A stretch of DNA of 19,636 nucleotides from DASSUW01 sp035717845 (GTDB lineage Bacteria > Actinomycetota > Thermoleophilia > Solirubrobacterales > Solirubrobacteraceae): positions 1-19,636 of the forward strand of contig DASTIC010000120.1 in the NCBI GenBank assembly GCA_035717845.1, read 5' to 3'. The notes under the pieces are model-generated. The model saw only the letters and a program-made list of their open reading frames with translations. It had not been told where the DNA came from and did not search any database. Both the position numbers and the translations under genes were made by a program. How positions within the stretch are numbered: position 1 is the stretch's first letter; every line of letters starts with the position of its first letter. Shown here piece by piece: positions 1-7,749 of this stretch.

Positions 1-13
1 CTCGGCGTGCCTG

Positions 14-44
14 CGGAGAGCCCCGCGCTAGGCGGAGCTCTCCG
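14..44 (-). terminator. Hairpin terminator after the small exported protein
   Basis: Positions 14-21 (CGGAGAGC) pair perfectly with 37-44. After one C/A mismatch (22 and 36), 23-26 (CCGC) pairs with 32-35, leaving a five-base loop. The structure begins about 12 bases beyond the stop codon of the minus-strand gene at 56-415, the usual place for an intrinsic terminator. No T-tract follows on the minus strand, so termination efficiency is uncertain. Confidence 0.6.
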
Positions 45-55
45 GGAGGCGCGGT

Positions 56-415
56 TCAGGCGGCGGTCCGGAGCCCGCGCTTGCGATGCGCGACCGCGAT
101 CGCTCCGCCGCCGGCGAGGAGGACCATGGCGAGCGCCCCGCCGGCGCCGAGGCCGGCGTCCTCCCAGTCGATGCCGCCGCTCGAGGGCTCGGCGGCCGGA
201 GCCGACGGCGCCGGAGCCGACGACGTCGGCACCTTGACGGTCTCGAAGGGCGAGCGGCACTCCTTGGTCACGGGGTTCCGGCTGAAGTTCAGCGGGCAGG
301 CCGGCATCGACTGCTCGATGAGCGGCTGATGGATGTCGACGAACTTCGCCTGCGCGGTCGGCACTGCGACTGCGGCGAACGCCAGCGCGACGGCCAGCGT
401 GCGGATGAGGGTCAT
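56..415 (-). CDS. Small exported protein with C-terminal membrane anchor
   Basis: A 119-residue protein of unknown function. It opens with a clear Sec signal peptide: MTLIRT, then an Ala/Val-rich core ending in AQA. A short extracellular part follows with two cysteines about a dozen residues apart (MPACPLN and KECRSP), which could form a disulfide. Then comes an Ala/Pro/Ser-rich linker, and a C-terminal hydrophobic helix preceded by DWEDAGLGAGGA and followed by HRKRG, so the tail should be cytoplasmic. The signal-linker-single-helix plan with a DWxDAGxGAGGA motif is common in small proteins of Thermoleophilia, from general familiarity. The ATG at 415 is preferred over the ORF extension to 478 because it starts the signal peptide and has an AGGAGC Shine-Dalgarno about ten bases upstream. 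No partner gene is evident, since the upstream gene ends at 503 with an 87-base gap. Confidence 0.75.
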   Translation of the reverse strand: MTLIRTLAVALAFAAVAVPTAQAKFVDIHQPLIEQSMPACPLNFSRNPVTKECRSPFETVKVPTSSAPAPSAPAAEPSSGGIDWEDAGLGAGGALAMVLLAGGGAIAVAHRKRGLRTAA

Positions 416-502
416 GGCTCGGTGCTCCTGTGGGGTTGAAGGGATCCGAGCCGCAACGTTCCCGCCACGCCCTTGCACCCCGCCTACAGCGCGCCGACAG
501 GC

Positions 503-1408
503 TCAGCGGTAGCCGGTGGCGTCCGGCGGGCGGCCGGCGTCCTGGACCTCGACGAGGTAGCGCCAGCAGTCGGGCTGGGAGCCGTCGAGATCGGTGAAGC
601 CGTACTCGCGCGCGAGCTCGCCCGAGGAGAACGAGCCGCCGTTGCGGCGGTGGACGTCCGGGTCGGCGGCGAGGGCGGCGACGGCGCGGCCGACGAACAC
701 GGGGCTCTCGGAGATGGCCGCGAAGTGGGGGTTGGCGCCCTCGCGCCAGTTCTCCTCGCCGACGCCCATCGCCTCGAGCATCATCTCCGAGCGCAGCCAG
801 CCGGGCGTGAGCGCCACCGCCGTGCCGCCGTGCGGCGCGAGCTCGTGACCCTGGGCGAACGCGAGCCGCAGGACGGCGCTCTTGACGAGGTCGTAGAAGG
901 CCGAGTTGCGGTAGTTCGCCGTGTTGTACTCGCGCGTGCCGTCGGTCATCTCGACCACCAGGCTGCCCGGCCGGCGGATGAGGAGCGGGAGCGCGAAGTG
1001 GCTGGTGATGAGGTGGGTGTCGAGTCCCAGCCGCAGCATGCGCAGGCCGTTGTCGAGGTCGTGCTCCCACACCGGCGTGTCCCACTCGAACAGCCGCTCG
1101 CCGCCCCAGACGTCGTTGACGAGCACGTCGAGCCGCCCCTGCTCGGCGTCGATCCGCTCCACGAGCGCGCGCACCGCGTCCGCCTCGAGGTGGTCGACCG
1201 CGACGGCGATCCCGGTGCCGCCCGCGGCGCTCACGAGCTCGGCGGTCTCCTCGATGGTCTCGGGGCGGTCGTACTCCGAGCGCCGCGTGCGGGTGCTGCG
1301 GCCGGTGCAGTACACGGTCGCCCCGGCCTCGCCGAGCGCGACTGCGATGCCGCGGCCCGCGCCGCGCGTCGCGCCCGCCACGAGCGCGACCTTGCCTTCC
1401 AGCGTCAT
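503..1408 (-). CDS. Short-chain dehydrogenase/reductase (SDR)
   Basis: A 301-residue NAD(P)-dependent oxidoreductase of the SDR superfamily; substrate unknown. The Rossmann dinucleotide-binding loop is at residues 11-20 (AGATRGAGRG), followed by CTGRS near 34-38, an arrangement often linked with NADP preference. The NAG-like motif is LVNDVWGG (about 97-103). The catalytic YxxxK is Tyr172/Lys176 in FYDLVK, followed by the PGW cofactor-binding turn near 202-204. Divergence around the catalytic Ser (EMTDGT) and NDV in place of NAG resemble the DHRS1-like branch. The ATG at 1408 is preceded by a perfect AAGGAGG (1413-1419), and it overlaps the TGA of the EamA transporter by four bases, so translation is probably coupled. 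Co-expression with an exporter suggests modification and export of a small metabolite, but this is inference. Confidence 0.88.
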   Translation of the reverse strand: MTLEGKVALVAGATRGAGRGIAVALGEAGATVYCTGRSTRTRRSEYDRPETIEETAELVSAAGGTGIAVAVDHLEADAVRALVERIDAEQGRLDVLVNDVWGGERLFEWDTPVWEHDLDNGLRMLRLGLDTHLITSHFALPLLIRRPGSLVVEMTDGTREYNTANYRNSAFYDLVKSAVLRLAFAQGHELAPHGGTAVALTPGWLRSEMMLEAMGVGEENWREGANPHFAAISESPVFVGRAVAALAADPDVHRRNGGSFSSGELAREYGFTDLDGSQPDCWRYLVEVQDAGRPPDATGYR

Positions 1409-2277
1409 GGTGCCTCCTTGGTCGGTCTCCGGACGGCGAGGACCGCCGTCAGCACGAGCGCACCGCCGGCGAGCTGCGCGCCTCCCAGCGATTCGCCGAA
1501 GGCGACGAACGCGAGCGCGACGGTCACCACCGGCTCGAGCGTCGACAGGATCGACGCAGCGGCCGGGCCGGCGCGCCGCAGGCCCGCGAAGAAGAGGGAG
1601 ATGGCTGCGACGGTCGACACGGCGGCGAGCCCGCCGAGCCAGCCGAATCCCGCTGCGGTCACGGCCGCCGGATGCAGGTCGCCGGCGGCGACCGCCCCGA
1701 GCGTCAGCGAGCACGCGGCGCCCGTGCACACGAGCGCGCCGAGCGCCAGCGGGCCGATCCGCCCGGCGACGCCCTGCGAGACGAGGATGTACACGCTGTA
1801 GACGATCGCCGTCCCCAGCGCCAGCGCGGTCCCGACCGGATCGAGCGCGCCCGCGGCGGCACCCGCGAGCACGAGCACGAGCCCGGCCGAGGCCAGTGCG
1901 AGGGCGAGCGCCGTCCGGCGGCTCGCCGCCTCCCGGCCGAGCGCGACGGCCGCAACGGTGACGATCACGGGATAGGTGTAGACGAGGAGCGAGAGCAGCG
2001 AGGCGTCGAGCCGCTCGAGCGCCGCGAAGTACCCGCCGGCATGCGCGCCATAGCCGACGGCGCCGAGCGCGAGCGCGATGCCGACGTCGCGCCGGCGCAG
2101 CCCCCGCAGGCGCCCGGTGCGCCGCAGCGAGAGCAGCCAGAAGAGCGCGGCCGCGAGCACGAACCGGGTCGCCAGCAGCGTGCCGACAGTCGCGCCCTCG
2201 TCATAGGCGAGCTTGCCGAAGATCGCCATCGAGCCGAAGGCGGCGGCCGAGGCGAGGCAGAGGAGCGAGCCGGGCAT
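1405..2277 (-). CDS. EamA/DMT-superfamily transporter
   Basis: A 290-residue integral membrane protein with about ten hydrophobic helices in two homologous halves (roughly residues 4-135 and 145-280), the duplicated EamA pattern of the drug/metabolite transporter superfamily. Typical landmarks are FGKLAY in helix 1, TRFVLAAALFWLL in helix 2, ALERLDASLLSLLVYTYPV in helices 3-4, and the repeat-2 counterpart AASILSTLEPVVTVALAFVAFGE, the most recognisable EamA signature. Family members usually export amino acids or small metabolites; the substrate cannot be read from sequence. It is the first gene of a coupled pair with the dehydrogenase and diverges from the LysR regulator at 2354, which is the likely regulator. 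An AGGATC-type ribosome site lies upstream of the ATG at 2277. Confidence 0.9.
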   Translation of the reverse strand: MPGSLLCLASAAAFGSMAIFGKLAYDEGATVGTLLATRFVLAAALFWLLSLRRTGRLRGLRRRDVGIALALGAVGYGAHAGGYFAALERLDASLLSLLVYTYPVIVTVAAVALGREAASRRTALALALASAGLVLVLAGAAAGALDPVGTALALGTAIVYSVYILVSQGVAGRIGPLALGALVCTGAACSLTLGAVAAGDLHPAAVTAAGFGWLGGLAAVSTVAAISLFFAGLRRAGPAAASILSTLEPVVTVALAFVAFGESLGGAQLAGGALVLTAVLAVRRPTKEAP

Positions 2278-2353
2278 GGGCCGCGATCCTGCCGGAGCTT
2301 CTCATTAGGAACGACTCCGATATCTTCATACGATCCGGTAGCGTTGCTTGTCG
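2278..2353. promoter_or_regulatory. Divergent promoter region with candidate LysR box
   Basis: This 76-base gap between the EamA transporter and the LysR gene contains an unusually AT-rich patch for this genome (about 2301-2335). Within it, T2321-N11-A2333 matches the T-N11-A LysR box and includes the short dyad ATC-N7-GAT (2322-2334). Position and composition fit a shared operator/promoter. The exact -10 and -35 boxes are not clear. Confidence 0.4.
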
Positions 2354-3283
2354 ATGCTCGACCTCCGGCGCCTCCGCCTGCTCCACGAGCTGCACGCGCG
2401 CGGGACGATCGCGGCGGTCGCCGACGCGCTCCAGTTCACGCCGTCCGCCGTCTCCCAGCAGCTCGCGGTGCTCGAGCGCGAGGCGGGCGTGCCGCTGCTC
2501 GAGCCGGCCGGGCGCGGCGTGCGCCTGACCGACGCCGCGCTGGTCCTCGTCGGCCACGCCGACGCGCTGCTGGAGCGGGCCGAGGTCGCCCAGGCGGAGC
2601 TGGCGGCCGCCGCCGGGCGCGTGGCCGGGCGCGGCCGGATCGCCTCCTTCCAGTCGGTCGCCCTGCGGCTCGCCGTCCCGGCGATGCAGGCGCTCGCCCG
2701 CGACGCGCCGGCGCTGCGGTGCGAGCTGATCGAGGCCGAGCCCGAGCAGTCGCTGCCCGCGCTCGCGCTCGGCGACGTGGACCTCGTGCTGGCCGACGAG
2801 TGGCAGCACCAGCCGCTCGCGCGCCCCGCCGGCGTCGCGCGCGAGGACCTCTGCACCGATCCCGTGCGCGTCGTGCTCCCTGCGGATCACCCGGCGGCGC
2901 GGCGCCCCGGCGCCGCCGTCGCGCTGGTCGAGCTCGCCGGCGAGGCGTGGGCAACGGGCCACCGCGAGACGGGCTGGGAGGAGATCACCAGCCGGACCTG
3001 CCGCGAGCTCGGAGCCTTCGATCCCGACCTCCGCCACCGCACCAACGACAGCGTCACGGCCCTCGCGCTGGTCGCCGGCGGCCAGGCCGTGACGCTGCTC
3101 CCGGACCTCGTGCGCCCGGAGGCGCACCCCGGCGTCGCCGTCCGCGACATCGCCGGCGGCTCGGTGCACCGGACGATCTTCGCCGCGACCCGCGCCGCCG
3201 ACGCCGAACGCCCATCGGTCCAGGCCCTGCTCGCCGCCGTCCGTGCCGCCGCCGCGGACCTCGGCTGGCCCGTTCAGCCGTAG
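2354..3283 (+). CDS. LysR-family transcriptional regulator
   Basis: A 309-residue one-component regulator. The N-terminal winged helix-turn-helix occupies about residues 1-60 (LHELHARGTIAAVADALQFT then SAVSQQLAVLEREAGVPLLE), the canonical LysR DNA-binding sequence. The rest is the periplasmic-binding-protein-like effector domain with RIASFQS at its first strand and a C-terminal lobe including VAGGQAVTLLPDLVRPE. The ATG at 2354 is chosen over the TTG at 2348 because MLDLRRLRLL is the normal LysR beginning; no strong Shine-Dalgarno is visible. It is transcribed away from the EamA-SDR pair, which LysR proteins in this geometry commonly control while repressing themselves. Its 3' end overlaps the stop region of the convergent broken gene by ten bases. 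The effector is unknown. Confidence 0.9.
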   Translation: MLDLRRLRLLHELHARGTIAAVADALQFTPSAVSQQLAVLEREAGVPLLEPAGRGVRLTDAALVLVGHADALLERAEVAQAELAAAAGRVAGRGRIASFQSVALRLAVPAMQALARDAPALRCELIEAEPEQSLPALALGDVDLVLADEWQHQPLARPAGVAREDLCTDPVRVVLPADHPAARRPGAAVALVELAGEAWATGHRETGWEEITSRTCRELGAFDPDLRHRTNDSVTALALVAGGQAVTLLPDLVRPEAHPGVAVRDIAGGSVHRTIFAATRAADAERPSVQALLAAVRAAAADLGWPVQP

Positions 3284-3839
3284 ATCCTCGAGCCCTCGAC
3301 GCGGGCGACCCGGCGCCGGAGCTTGCGCGACCGGAACGGGACGGTGGCGACGAAGAGCGCCGTGGGCACCTGGATCTGCGCCAGCAGGCGCTCGACCAGC
3401 TCGTCGGGCTCGCTGCTCCCGAAGAGCACGAACTTCTGCCGTACGGCGAGCAGGTACGCGGGATGCTCGGCGTCGAGGTGCCGCATGCGGCGGCGGACGA
3501 GATGGCCGCGCTTGACCTCGCGGTCCTCGGACAGCACGCGCCGGATGCCCTCGACGGCAGCTCCAGGCCCTCGGGCGCCGGCACCTTGAACGCCAGCGAC
3601 CGCACGACGACGAAGATGAGGACGAGCAGCGGCCAGACGAACTTCAGGAGCACCGGTGACGTGACGAGGGCCACTGCCACCACGCCGCCGGCGCCGACCA
3701 CGACCAGCAGCAGCACCCCGAGCAGATAGCCGTAGCCGGCTGCTGCCAGGAGGCCGACGCGCACGCGCTAGCCGCGCGGATTCCGTGCCGCCACGCGCTC
3801 GAGCCGCCGCGCGAGCGCGTCCCACTCCTCCACATTCAT
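3274..3839 (-). pseudogene. Degraded M48-peptidase-like gene (amber stop plus frameshift)
   Basis: Read from ATG 3839, the frame gives MNVEEWDALARRLERV...NPRG, then an in-frame TAG at 3770-3768. It continues in the same frame with RVRVGLLAAAGYGYLLG, two strongly hydrophobic helices, then FKVPAPEGLEL. This acidic helix, two membrane segments and PxPEGxEL order resembles the N-terminal anchor of large M48-family membrane peptidases. Near 3555 that frame loses protein-like character, while the frame reached by a one-base shift becomes protein-like (VEGIRRVLSEDREV... to EGSRIYG) until the stop at 3274. No HExxH zinc motif is present, so the catalytic domain is missing. I do not recognise the 3' segment; it may belong to another gene joined by deletion. 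A sequencing error could explain one defect but hardly both plus the missing domain. A shorter product from GTG 3764 is possible. Confidence 0.6.
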
Positions 3840-3878
3840 GAGCGGACAGATGCCCCGCGCGGAATGCGGCGAAACCGA

Positions 3879-4364
3879 CTACGGGCAGGAGGGGCGCCGC
3901 TCGTGGCGTGTCCGCCTCGTCGCCCGCGTCACCCAGGCGTTGATATCGCGCAGGCCGAGGGCCAGCGCGACCGAGACTCGATGGCGGCCGTCGACGACGT
4001 AGAAGCCGCCGGGACCTTCGACGACGGTGATCGGCGGCAGCGAGATGCCGCGACGGTGCGCGAGCGCGATCCGCTCCCAGCGCGCCCGCACGAGCTCGGA
4101 CCTCGGGCGGAAGCCGGCGTCGAAGTGTGGCGCCGGCTCGACCGTGCCGACGATCGACGCCAGCGGGATGACCTCGAGAGTGGGTCGCCCGCCCGCGAGC
4201 GGGGCTGCGTCGGGGAGCGTCGGCAGATGGCCCGGCTCGCGGCGGCGCCGGGCCAGCCAGCGGGCCGCCCGCCGCGCCGCCTGGGCGCGTCGCGCGCGCT
4301 GGAAGTCGGTCCGCGCGTCGAGCGTGGGCAGGCCCGTCGAACGGCTGGTGGGGGAGCGGAGCAT
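3879..4364 (-). CDS. ParB-like N-terminal-domain protein (orphan)
   Basis: A 161-residue protein. The C-terminal half has the ParB/sulfiredoxin-like fold signature: LEVIPLASIVGTVE as the first strand region, then PPITVVEGPGGFYVVDGRHRVSVALALGLRDINAWV, which contains the GxxxVxDGRHR motif characteristic of ParB-like nucleotide-binding domains. The N-terminal part (TGLPTLDARTDFQRARR) is a conserved opening I associate with small actinobacterial ParB-like proteins of unknown role. There is no helix-turn-helix or dimerisation domain as in true segregation ParB and no parA neighbour, so chromosome partitioning is unlikely. It starts 32 bases after the AraC-type gene on the same strand and may be co-transcribed. 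The start at 4364 fits the conserved N-terminus; no good ribosome site is visible. Confidence 0.75.
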   Translation of the reverse strand: MLRSPTSRSTGLPTLDARTDFQRARRAQAARRAARWLARRRREPGHLPTLPDAAPLAGGRPTLEVIPLASIVGTVEPAPHFDAGFRPRSELVRARWERIALAHRRGISLPPITVVEGPGGFYVVDGRHRVSVALALGLRDINAWVTRATRRTRHERRPSCP

Positions 4365-4396
4365 GGAGCGACGGTACGGCTGCGGGCGCGGTGGTT

Positions 4397-5257
4397 CTAG
4401 AACGAAACGGCCATCCTCGGCGCGCGCGAGCGCAGCAGCGGCGCGAACGACGCGGTGTGGTCGTGGCCGTGCCCGCACTTCTCCTCGATCTCGCTCAGGA
4501 ACCGGCGCGGCGACAGGCCGGTCAGGCGCCGGCACTCGCGCGCCAGGTGCGACTGGTCGGCGTAGCCGGCTTCCGCCGCGAGCCGTCCGAGGCCGCCCGC
4601 GATCGGGGCGTGCCCTCGGTGCAGCGCGAGCTGCGCCAGCGCCAGGAGGCCCTGGAAGCGCAGGATCCGGTGCAGGGTCTTGGGCCCGAGGCCGGCCGCC
4701 TCGTGGACGCGACGGCGGAGCTGGCGCTCGGAGATCCACAGCTGCTCGGGGAGCGAGCCGACGTCGTCGTCCTGCCACGGCATGAGCCGCCGCACGGCCT
4801 CGGCGACGAGCGGGTCCGGGCCGCCGCCCGCGGCCAGCCGGCGGGCGACCTGCTGCTCGAGCACGGCGGCAGCCAGCTCCGGCGTCTCGGCGGCGGCCAC
4901 GCGCTCGCCGAGCGCCGCCGCGGCCGGGCCCCACAGCTCGCCGGCCGCGACGACGCGGTCGCTCAGCTCGGCCGGCGGGGCGCCGACCAGGAACGGGCCG
5001 ACGCCGGGCCGCAGGCGCGCGCCGACCACGACGCTGCCGGGAGCGAGGACCGAGACGTCCGGTCCCGTCCGCGGCCCGACCAGCACTGCGCCCGCGCCCA
5101 CGCGACAGGCGAGCTCCACGCTCCCGTTCGGGACGGTGCGATGGATGTACGGCGGGGCGTCCGGCGCGACCCGCTGGATCCACACCGCGGACAGCACGCC
5201 GGCCAGCGCGGGAGCCGGCGCGCGCTCGCGGTAGCTCTGGTCGACGATCGGGGCCAT
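4397..5257 (-). CDS. AraC-family transcriptional regulator
   Basis: A 286-residue regulator. Residues about 1-110 form a DUF6597-type N-terminal domain (PPYIHRTVPNGSVELACR... VLVGPRTGP ... VGARLRPGVGPFLVGAP). About 150-255 form the double helix-turn-helix AraC domain, with the first helix pair around LPEQLWISERQLRRRVHEAAGLGPKTLHRILRF and the second ending in AAEAGYADQSHLARECRRLTGLSPRRF, the classic AraC signature. The C-terminal tail contains a His-rich CGHGHDH cluster after the domain, an unusual feature that might bind metal. It is divergent from the GH3 beta-glucosidase with 68 bases between start codons, so control of that gene is the simplest inference. The ligand is unknown. Confidence 0.88.
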   Translation of the reverse strand: MAPIVDQSYRERAPAPALAGVLSAVWIQRVAPDAPPYIHRTVPNGSVELACRVGAGAVLVGPRTGPDVSVLAPGSVVVGARLRPGVGPFLVGAPPAELSDRVVAAGELWGPAAAALGERVAAAETPELAAAVLEQQVARRLAAGGGPDPLVAEAVRRLMPWQDDDVGSLPEQLWISERQLRRRVHEAAGLGPKTLHRILRFQGLLALAQLALHRGHAPIAGGLGRLAAEAGYADQSHLARECRRLTGLSPRRFLSEIEEKCGHGHDHTASFAPLLRSRAPRMAVSF

Positions 5258-5261
5258 GTGG

Positions 5262-5271
5262 AGTCATGACT
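5262..5271. promoter_or_regulatory. Perfect 10-bp palindrome between araC-type gene and GH3 gene
   Basis: AGTCATGACT is self-complementary and lies four bases upstream of the AraC-type start codon, in the 68-base divergent gap. It could be an operator for autoregulation. It is short, and AraC proteins usually bind direct repeats, so support is weak. Confidence 0.25.
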
Positions 5272-5325
5272 GCGAGGCGCGGCGAAAATCATCGGTGGCG
5301 CGCGCGCGGCATCATCCGGGACGAC

Positions 5326-7749
5326 ATGACCGTCGACGAGCGCGATCTGGCCGCCCGCGTGGCGCGGCTCTCACTCGAGCAGAAGGTGCGGCTGCTGACC
5401 GGGGCCGACTTCTGGTCGCTGCACGACGAGCCGGCGGTCGGGCTGCGCCGCCTGGTGGTCTCCGACGGGCCGGCCGGCGCCCGCGGGGAGACGTGGGACG
5501 AGCGCGACACGTCGGCGAACGTGCCGTCGCCGACCGCGCTCGCCGCGACGTGGGACGAAGCGCTCGTCGAGCGGCTGGGCGGCCTGCTCGCCTACGAGTC
5601 GCGCCGCAAGGGCGCCGACGTGCTGCTCGCCCCCACGGTGAACCTACACCGCACCCCGTACGGCGGCCGGCACTTCGAGTGCTTCAGCGAGGACCCGCTG
5701 CTCACCGCCCGGATCGGCGTCGCCTACACGCGCGGCGTCCAGGCCGGCGGGGTCGGCGCGACCGTCAAGCACTTCGTCGCCAACGACAGCGAGACCGATC
5801 GCTTCAACCTCGACGCCCGCGTGGACGAGCGCACGCTGCGCGAGCTGTACCTGGCGCCCTTCGACGCGATCGTCAACGAGGGCGGCGCGTGGTCGGTGAT
5901 GGCCGCCTACAACGGCGTCAACGGGCACACGATGACCGAGAGCCCGCTGCTGCGGCAGATCCTCCACGACGAGTGGGGCTACGACGGCCTCGTGATGTCG
6001 GACTGGTTCGCCACGCGGTCGACGGTCGAGACCGCCCGGGCGGGGCTCGACCTCGCCATGCCCGGGCCCGAGAGCCCGTGGCGCGACGCGCTCGTGGACG
6101 CCGTGCGGGCGGGCGAGGTGGACGAGGCGGCGGTCGACGACAAGGTGCTGCGGCTCCTGCGCCTCGCCGCGCGGGTGGGAGCGCTCGAGGGAACCGAGCC
6201 GGCGCCCGCCCCGGCGTACGACGACACGCAGGTGGGAGCCGAGCTGCGGCGCGTCGCCGCCGCGGGCTTCGTGCTCGCGCGCAACGAGAACGGCGCGCTG
6301 CCGCTCGACCGGTCGCAGCTCGGGCGCGTTGCCATGATCGGCCCCAATGCCGCCACCGCCCGCACGCTCGGCGGCGGCAGCGCGACGGTCTTCCCGCCCT
6401 ACACCGTCTCCCCGCTCGACGGCGTGCGCGAGGCGCTCGACGTGGGGCACGTCGGCCACGAGGCCGGCGTGCGGGCGAGCACTCGGATCCCGGTCGCCGA
6501 CCGGCCCGGCGTCGAGGTGCGCTTCGTGGCCGGGGACGGCACCGTGCTCGGCACCGAGCAGCGACCGGGCGCGGCCTTCAACTGGATGGGGGGCTTCGGC
6601 CCCGGCCTTCCGGACGACCGCGTGGCGCGGGTAGAGGTCCACACCACCGTGCGGGCCGACGAGGCCGGCACGTACGAGATCGGCGGCTCGGGAGTCGGCC
6701 GCCTCTCGCTCGCCGTCGACGGCAAGCAGGTCTTCGACGAGCAGCTCGAGCTGCCCTCGGGTGCCGACATCGTCGAGGGGCTCATGATCCCGCCGCAGAA
6801 GGCGCACCCGGTCGAGCTGGACGCCGGCCAGGAGGTCGACGTCGTGCTCGCGTACGCGGTCGGCTCGGCGGGCGGCGACTTCGACATCGGCGGCGCGGTC
6901 TTCCAGCTCAACCTCCAGCCGCCGCACCCGAGCGACGACGAGGGGATCGACCGCGCCGTCGCCCTGGCCCGCGACGCCGACGCCGCGATCGTCGTCGTCG
7001 GCACCACCGAGGAGGTCGAGAGCGAGGGGTTCGACCGCGCGTCGCTCGCCCTGCCCGGCCGCCAGGACGAGCTCGTGCAGCGCGTCGCGGCGGTGAACCC
7101 GCGCACGGTCGTCGTCGTCAACGCGGGAGCGCCGGTGCTCCTCCCGTGGGCCGACGAGGTCGCCGCCGTGCTGCTCGCCTGGTTCCCGGGGCAGGAGTTC
7201 GGCCATGCGCTCGCCGACGTGCTGCTCGGCGTCGCCGAGCCGGGCGGCCGGCTGCCCACCACGTGGCCGGCCTCCGAGGAGGGGCTGCCGTCCACGCAGC
7301 CGGAGGACGGGGTGGTCCGCTACGGCGAGGGGCTGGCCGTCGGCTACCGCGACCCCGACCGGGACGCCCGCTACCCGTTCGGTCACGGCCTCGGCTACAC
7401 GACGTGGGACTACCGCTCGATCGGTGCGCCGGGGCAGGTTGCGCGCGGCGAGGACTTCGAGGTCGTCGTCACCGTCGCCAACATCGGCGACCGCGCCGGG
7501 CGCGAGGTCGTCCAGCTCTACGCGGCGCGGTCGGACGGCGCCGTCGAGCGTCCGCCGCGCTGGCTCGCCGGCTTCGCCGTCGTCGATGCCGAGCCGGGGG
7601 AGGAGGTCACCGTGCGGATGCCCGTGGCGGCCCGCGCGCTCGAGCACTGGGACGGCGGCTGGACGGTGGAGCCGGGGCGCTTCACCCTCGCGGCCGGCCC
7701 GTCGTCGGCCGCGCAGCCGGTCGGGACGGTGGTCGAGCTACGCGGCTGA
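5326..7749 (+). CDS. GH3 beta-glucosidase with PA14 insertion
   Basis: A 807-residue glycoside hydrolase family 3 enzyme that should release terminal beta-glucosyl residues from oligosaccharides. The (beta/alpha)8 domain is about residues 10-290, with the KHFVAND signature and the catalytic nucleophile Asp226 in GLVMSDWF. The second domain starts near 305, is interrupted by a PA14-type domain at about 385-530 (from VEVRFVAGDG through VGRLSLAVDGKQVFDE), and resumes with VVVGTTEEVESEGFDR, where a Glu around 565-567 is the likely acid/base. RYPFGHGLGYTTW (about 682-694) precedes the C-terminal fibronectin III-like domain. This architecture matches Kluyveromyces marxianus BglI-type enzymes, where PA14 restricts substrate length. 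There is no signal peptide, so it probably acts in the cytoplasm. The ATG at 5326 is favoured over 5266 because the extra 20 residues are Arg-rich and not family-like. Confidence 0.92.
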   Translation: MTVDERDLAARVARLSLEQKVRLLTGADFWSLHDEPAVGLRRLVVSDGPAGARGETWDERDTSANVPSPTALAATWDEALVERLGGLLAYESRRKGADVLLAPTVNLHRTPYGGRHFECFSEDPLLTARIGVAYTRGVQAGGVGATVKHFVANDSETDRFNLDARVDERTLRELYLAPFDAIVNEGGAWSVMAAYNGVNGHTMTESPLLRQILHDEWGYDGLVMSDWFATRSTVETARAGLDLAMPGPESPWRDALVDAVRAGEVDEAAVDDKVLRLLRLAARVGALEGTEPAPAPAYDDTQVGAELRRVAAAGFVLARNENGALPLDRSQLGRVAMIGPNAATARTLGGGSATVFPPYTVSPLDGVREALDVGHVGHEAGVRASTRIPVADRPGVEVRFVAGDGTVLGTEQRPGAAFNWMGGFGPGLPDDRVARVEVHTTVRADEAGTYEIGGSGVGRLSLAVDGKQVFDEQLELPSGADIVEGLMIPPQKAHPVELDAGQEVDVVLAYAVGSAGGDFDIGGAVFQLNLQPPHPSDDEGIDRAVALARDADAAIVVVGTTEEVESEGFDRASLALPGRQDELVQRVAAVNPRTVVVVNAGAPVLLPWADEVAAVLLAWFPGQEFGHALADVLLGVAEPGGRLPTTWPASEEGLPSTQPEDGVVRYGEGLAVGYRDPDRDARYPFGHGLGYTTWDYRSIGAPGQVARGEDFEVVVTVANIGDRAGREVVQLYAARSDGAVERPPRWLAGFAVVDAEPGEEVTVRMPVAARALEHWDGGWTVEPGRFTLAAGPSSAAQPVGTVVELRG

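Noticed and set aside
416..502. Gap between the small exported protein and the SDR gene
   Set aside because: Beyond the ribosome site for the exported protein I see no convincing promoter box, terminator or small gene.
473..1801. Plus-strand open frame of 442 codons over the SDR and EamA genes
   Set aside because: Antisense shadow; the opposite strand encodes complete SDR and EamA families with good ribosome sites.
1672..3729. Plus-strand open frame of 685 codons across the EamA, LysR and M48-like genes
   Set aside because: It crosses three genes with clear families in other frames and its translation is Arg/Pro/Ala-rich low-complexity sequence.
3054..3764. A 236-residue membrane protein read straight through on the minus strand
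   Set aside because: After about residue 70 the frame runs antisense into the LysR gene with Ser/Arg-rich shadow composition. A frameshift near 3555 explains the data better.
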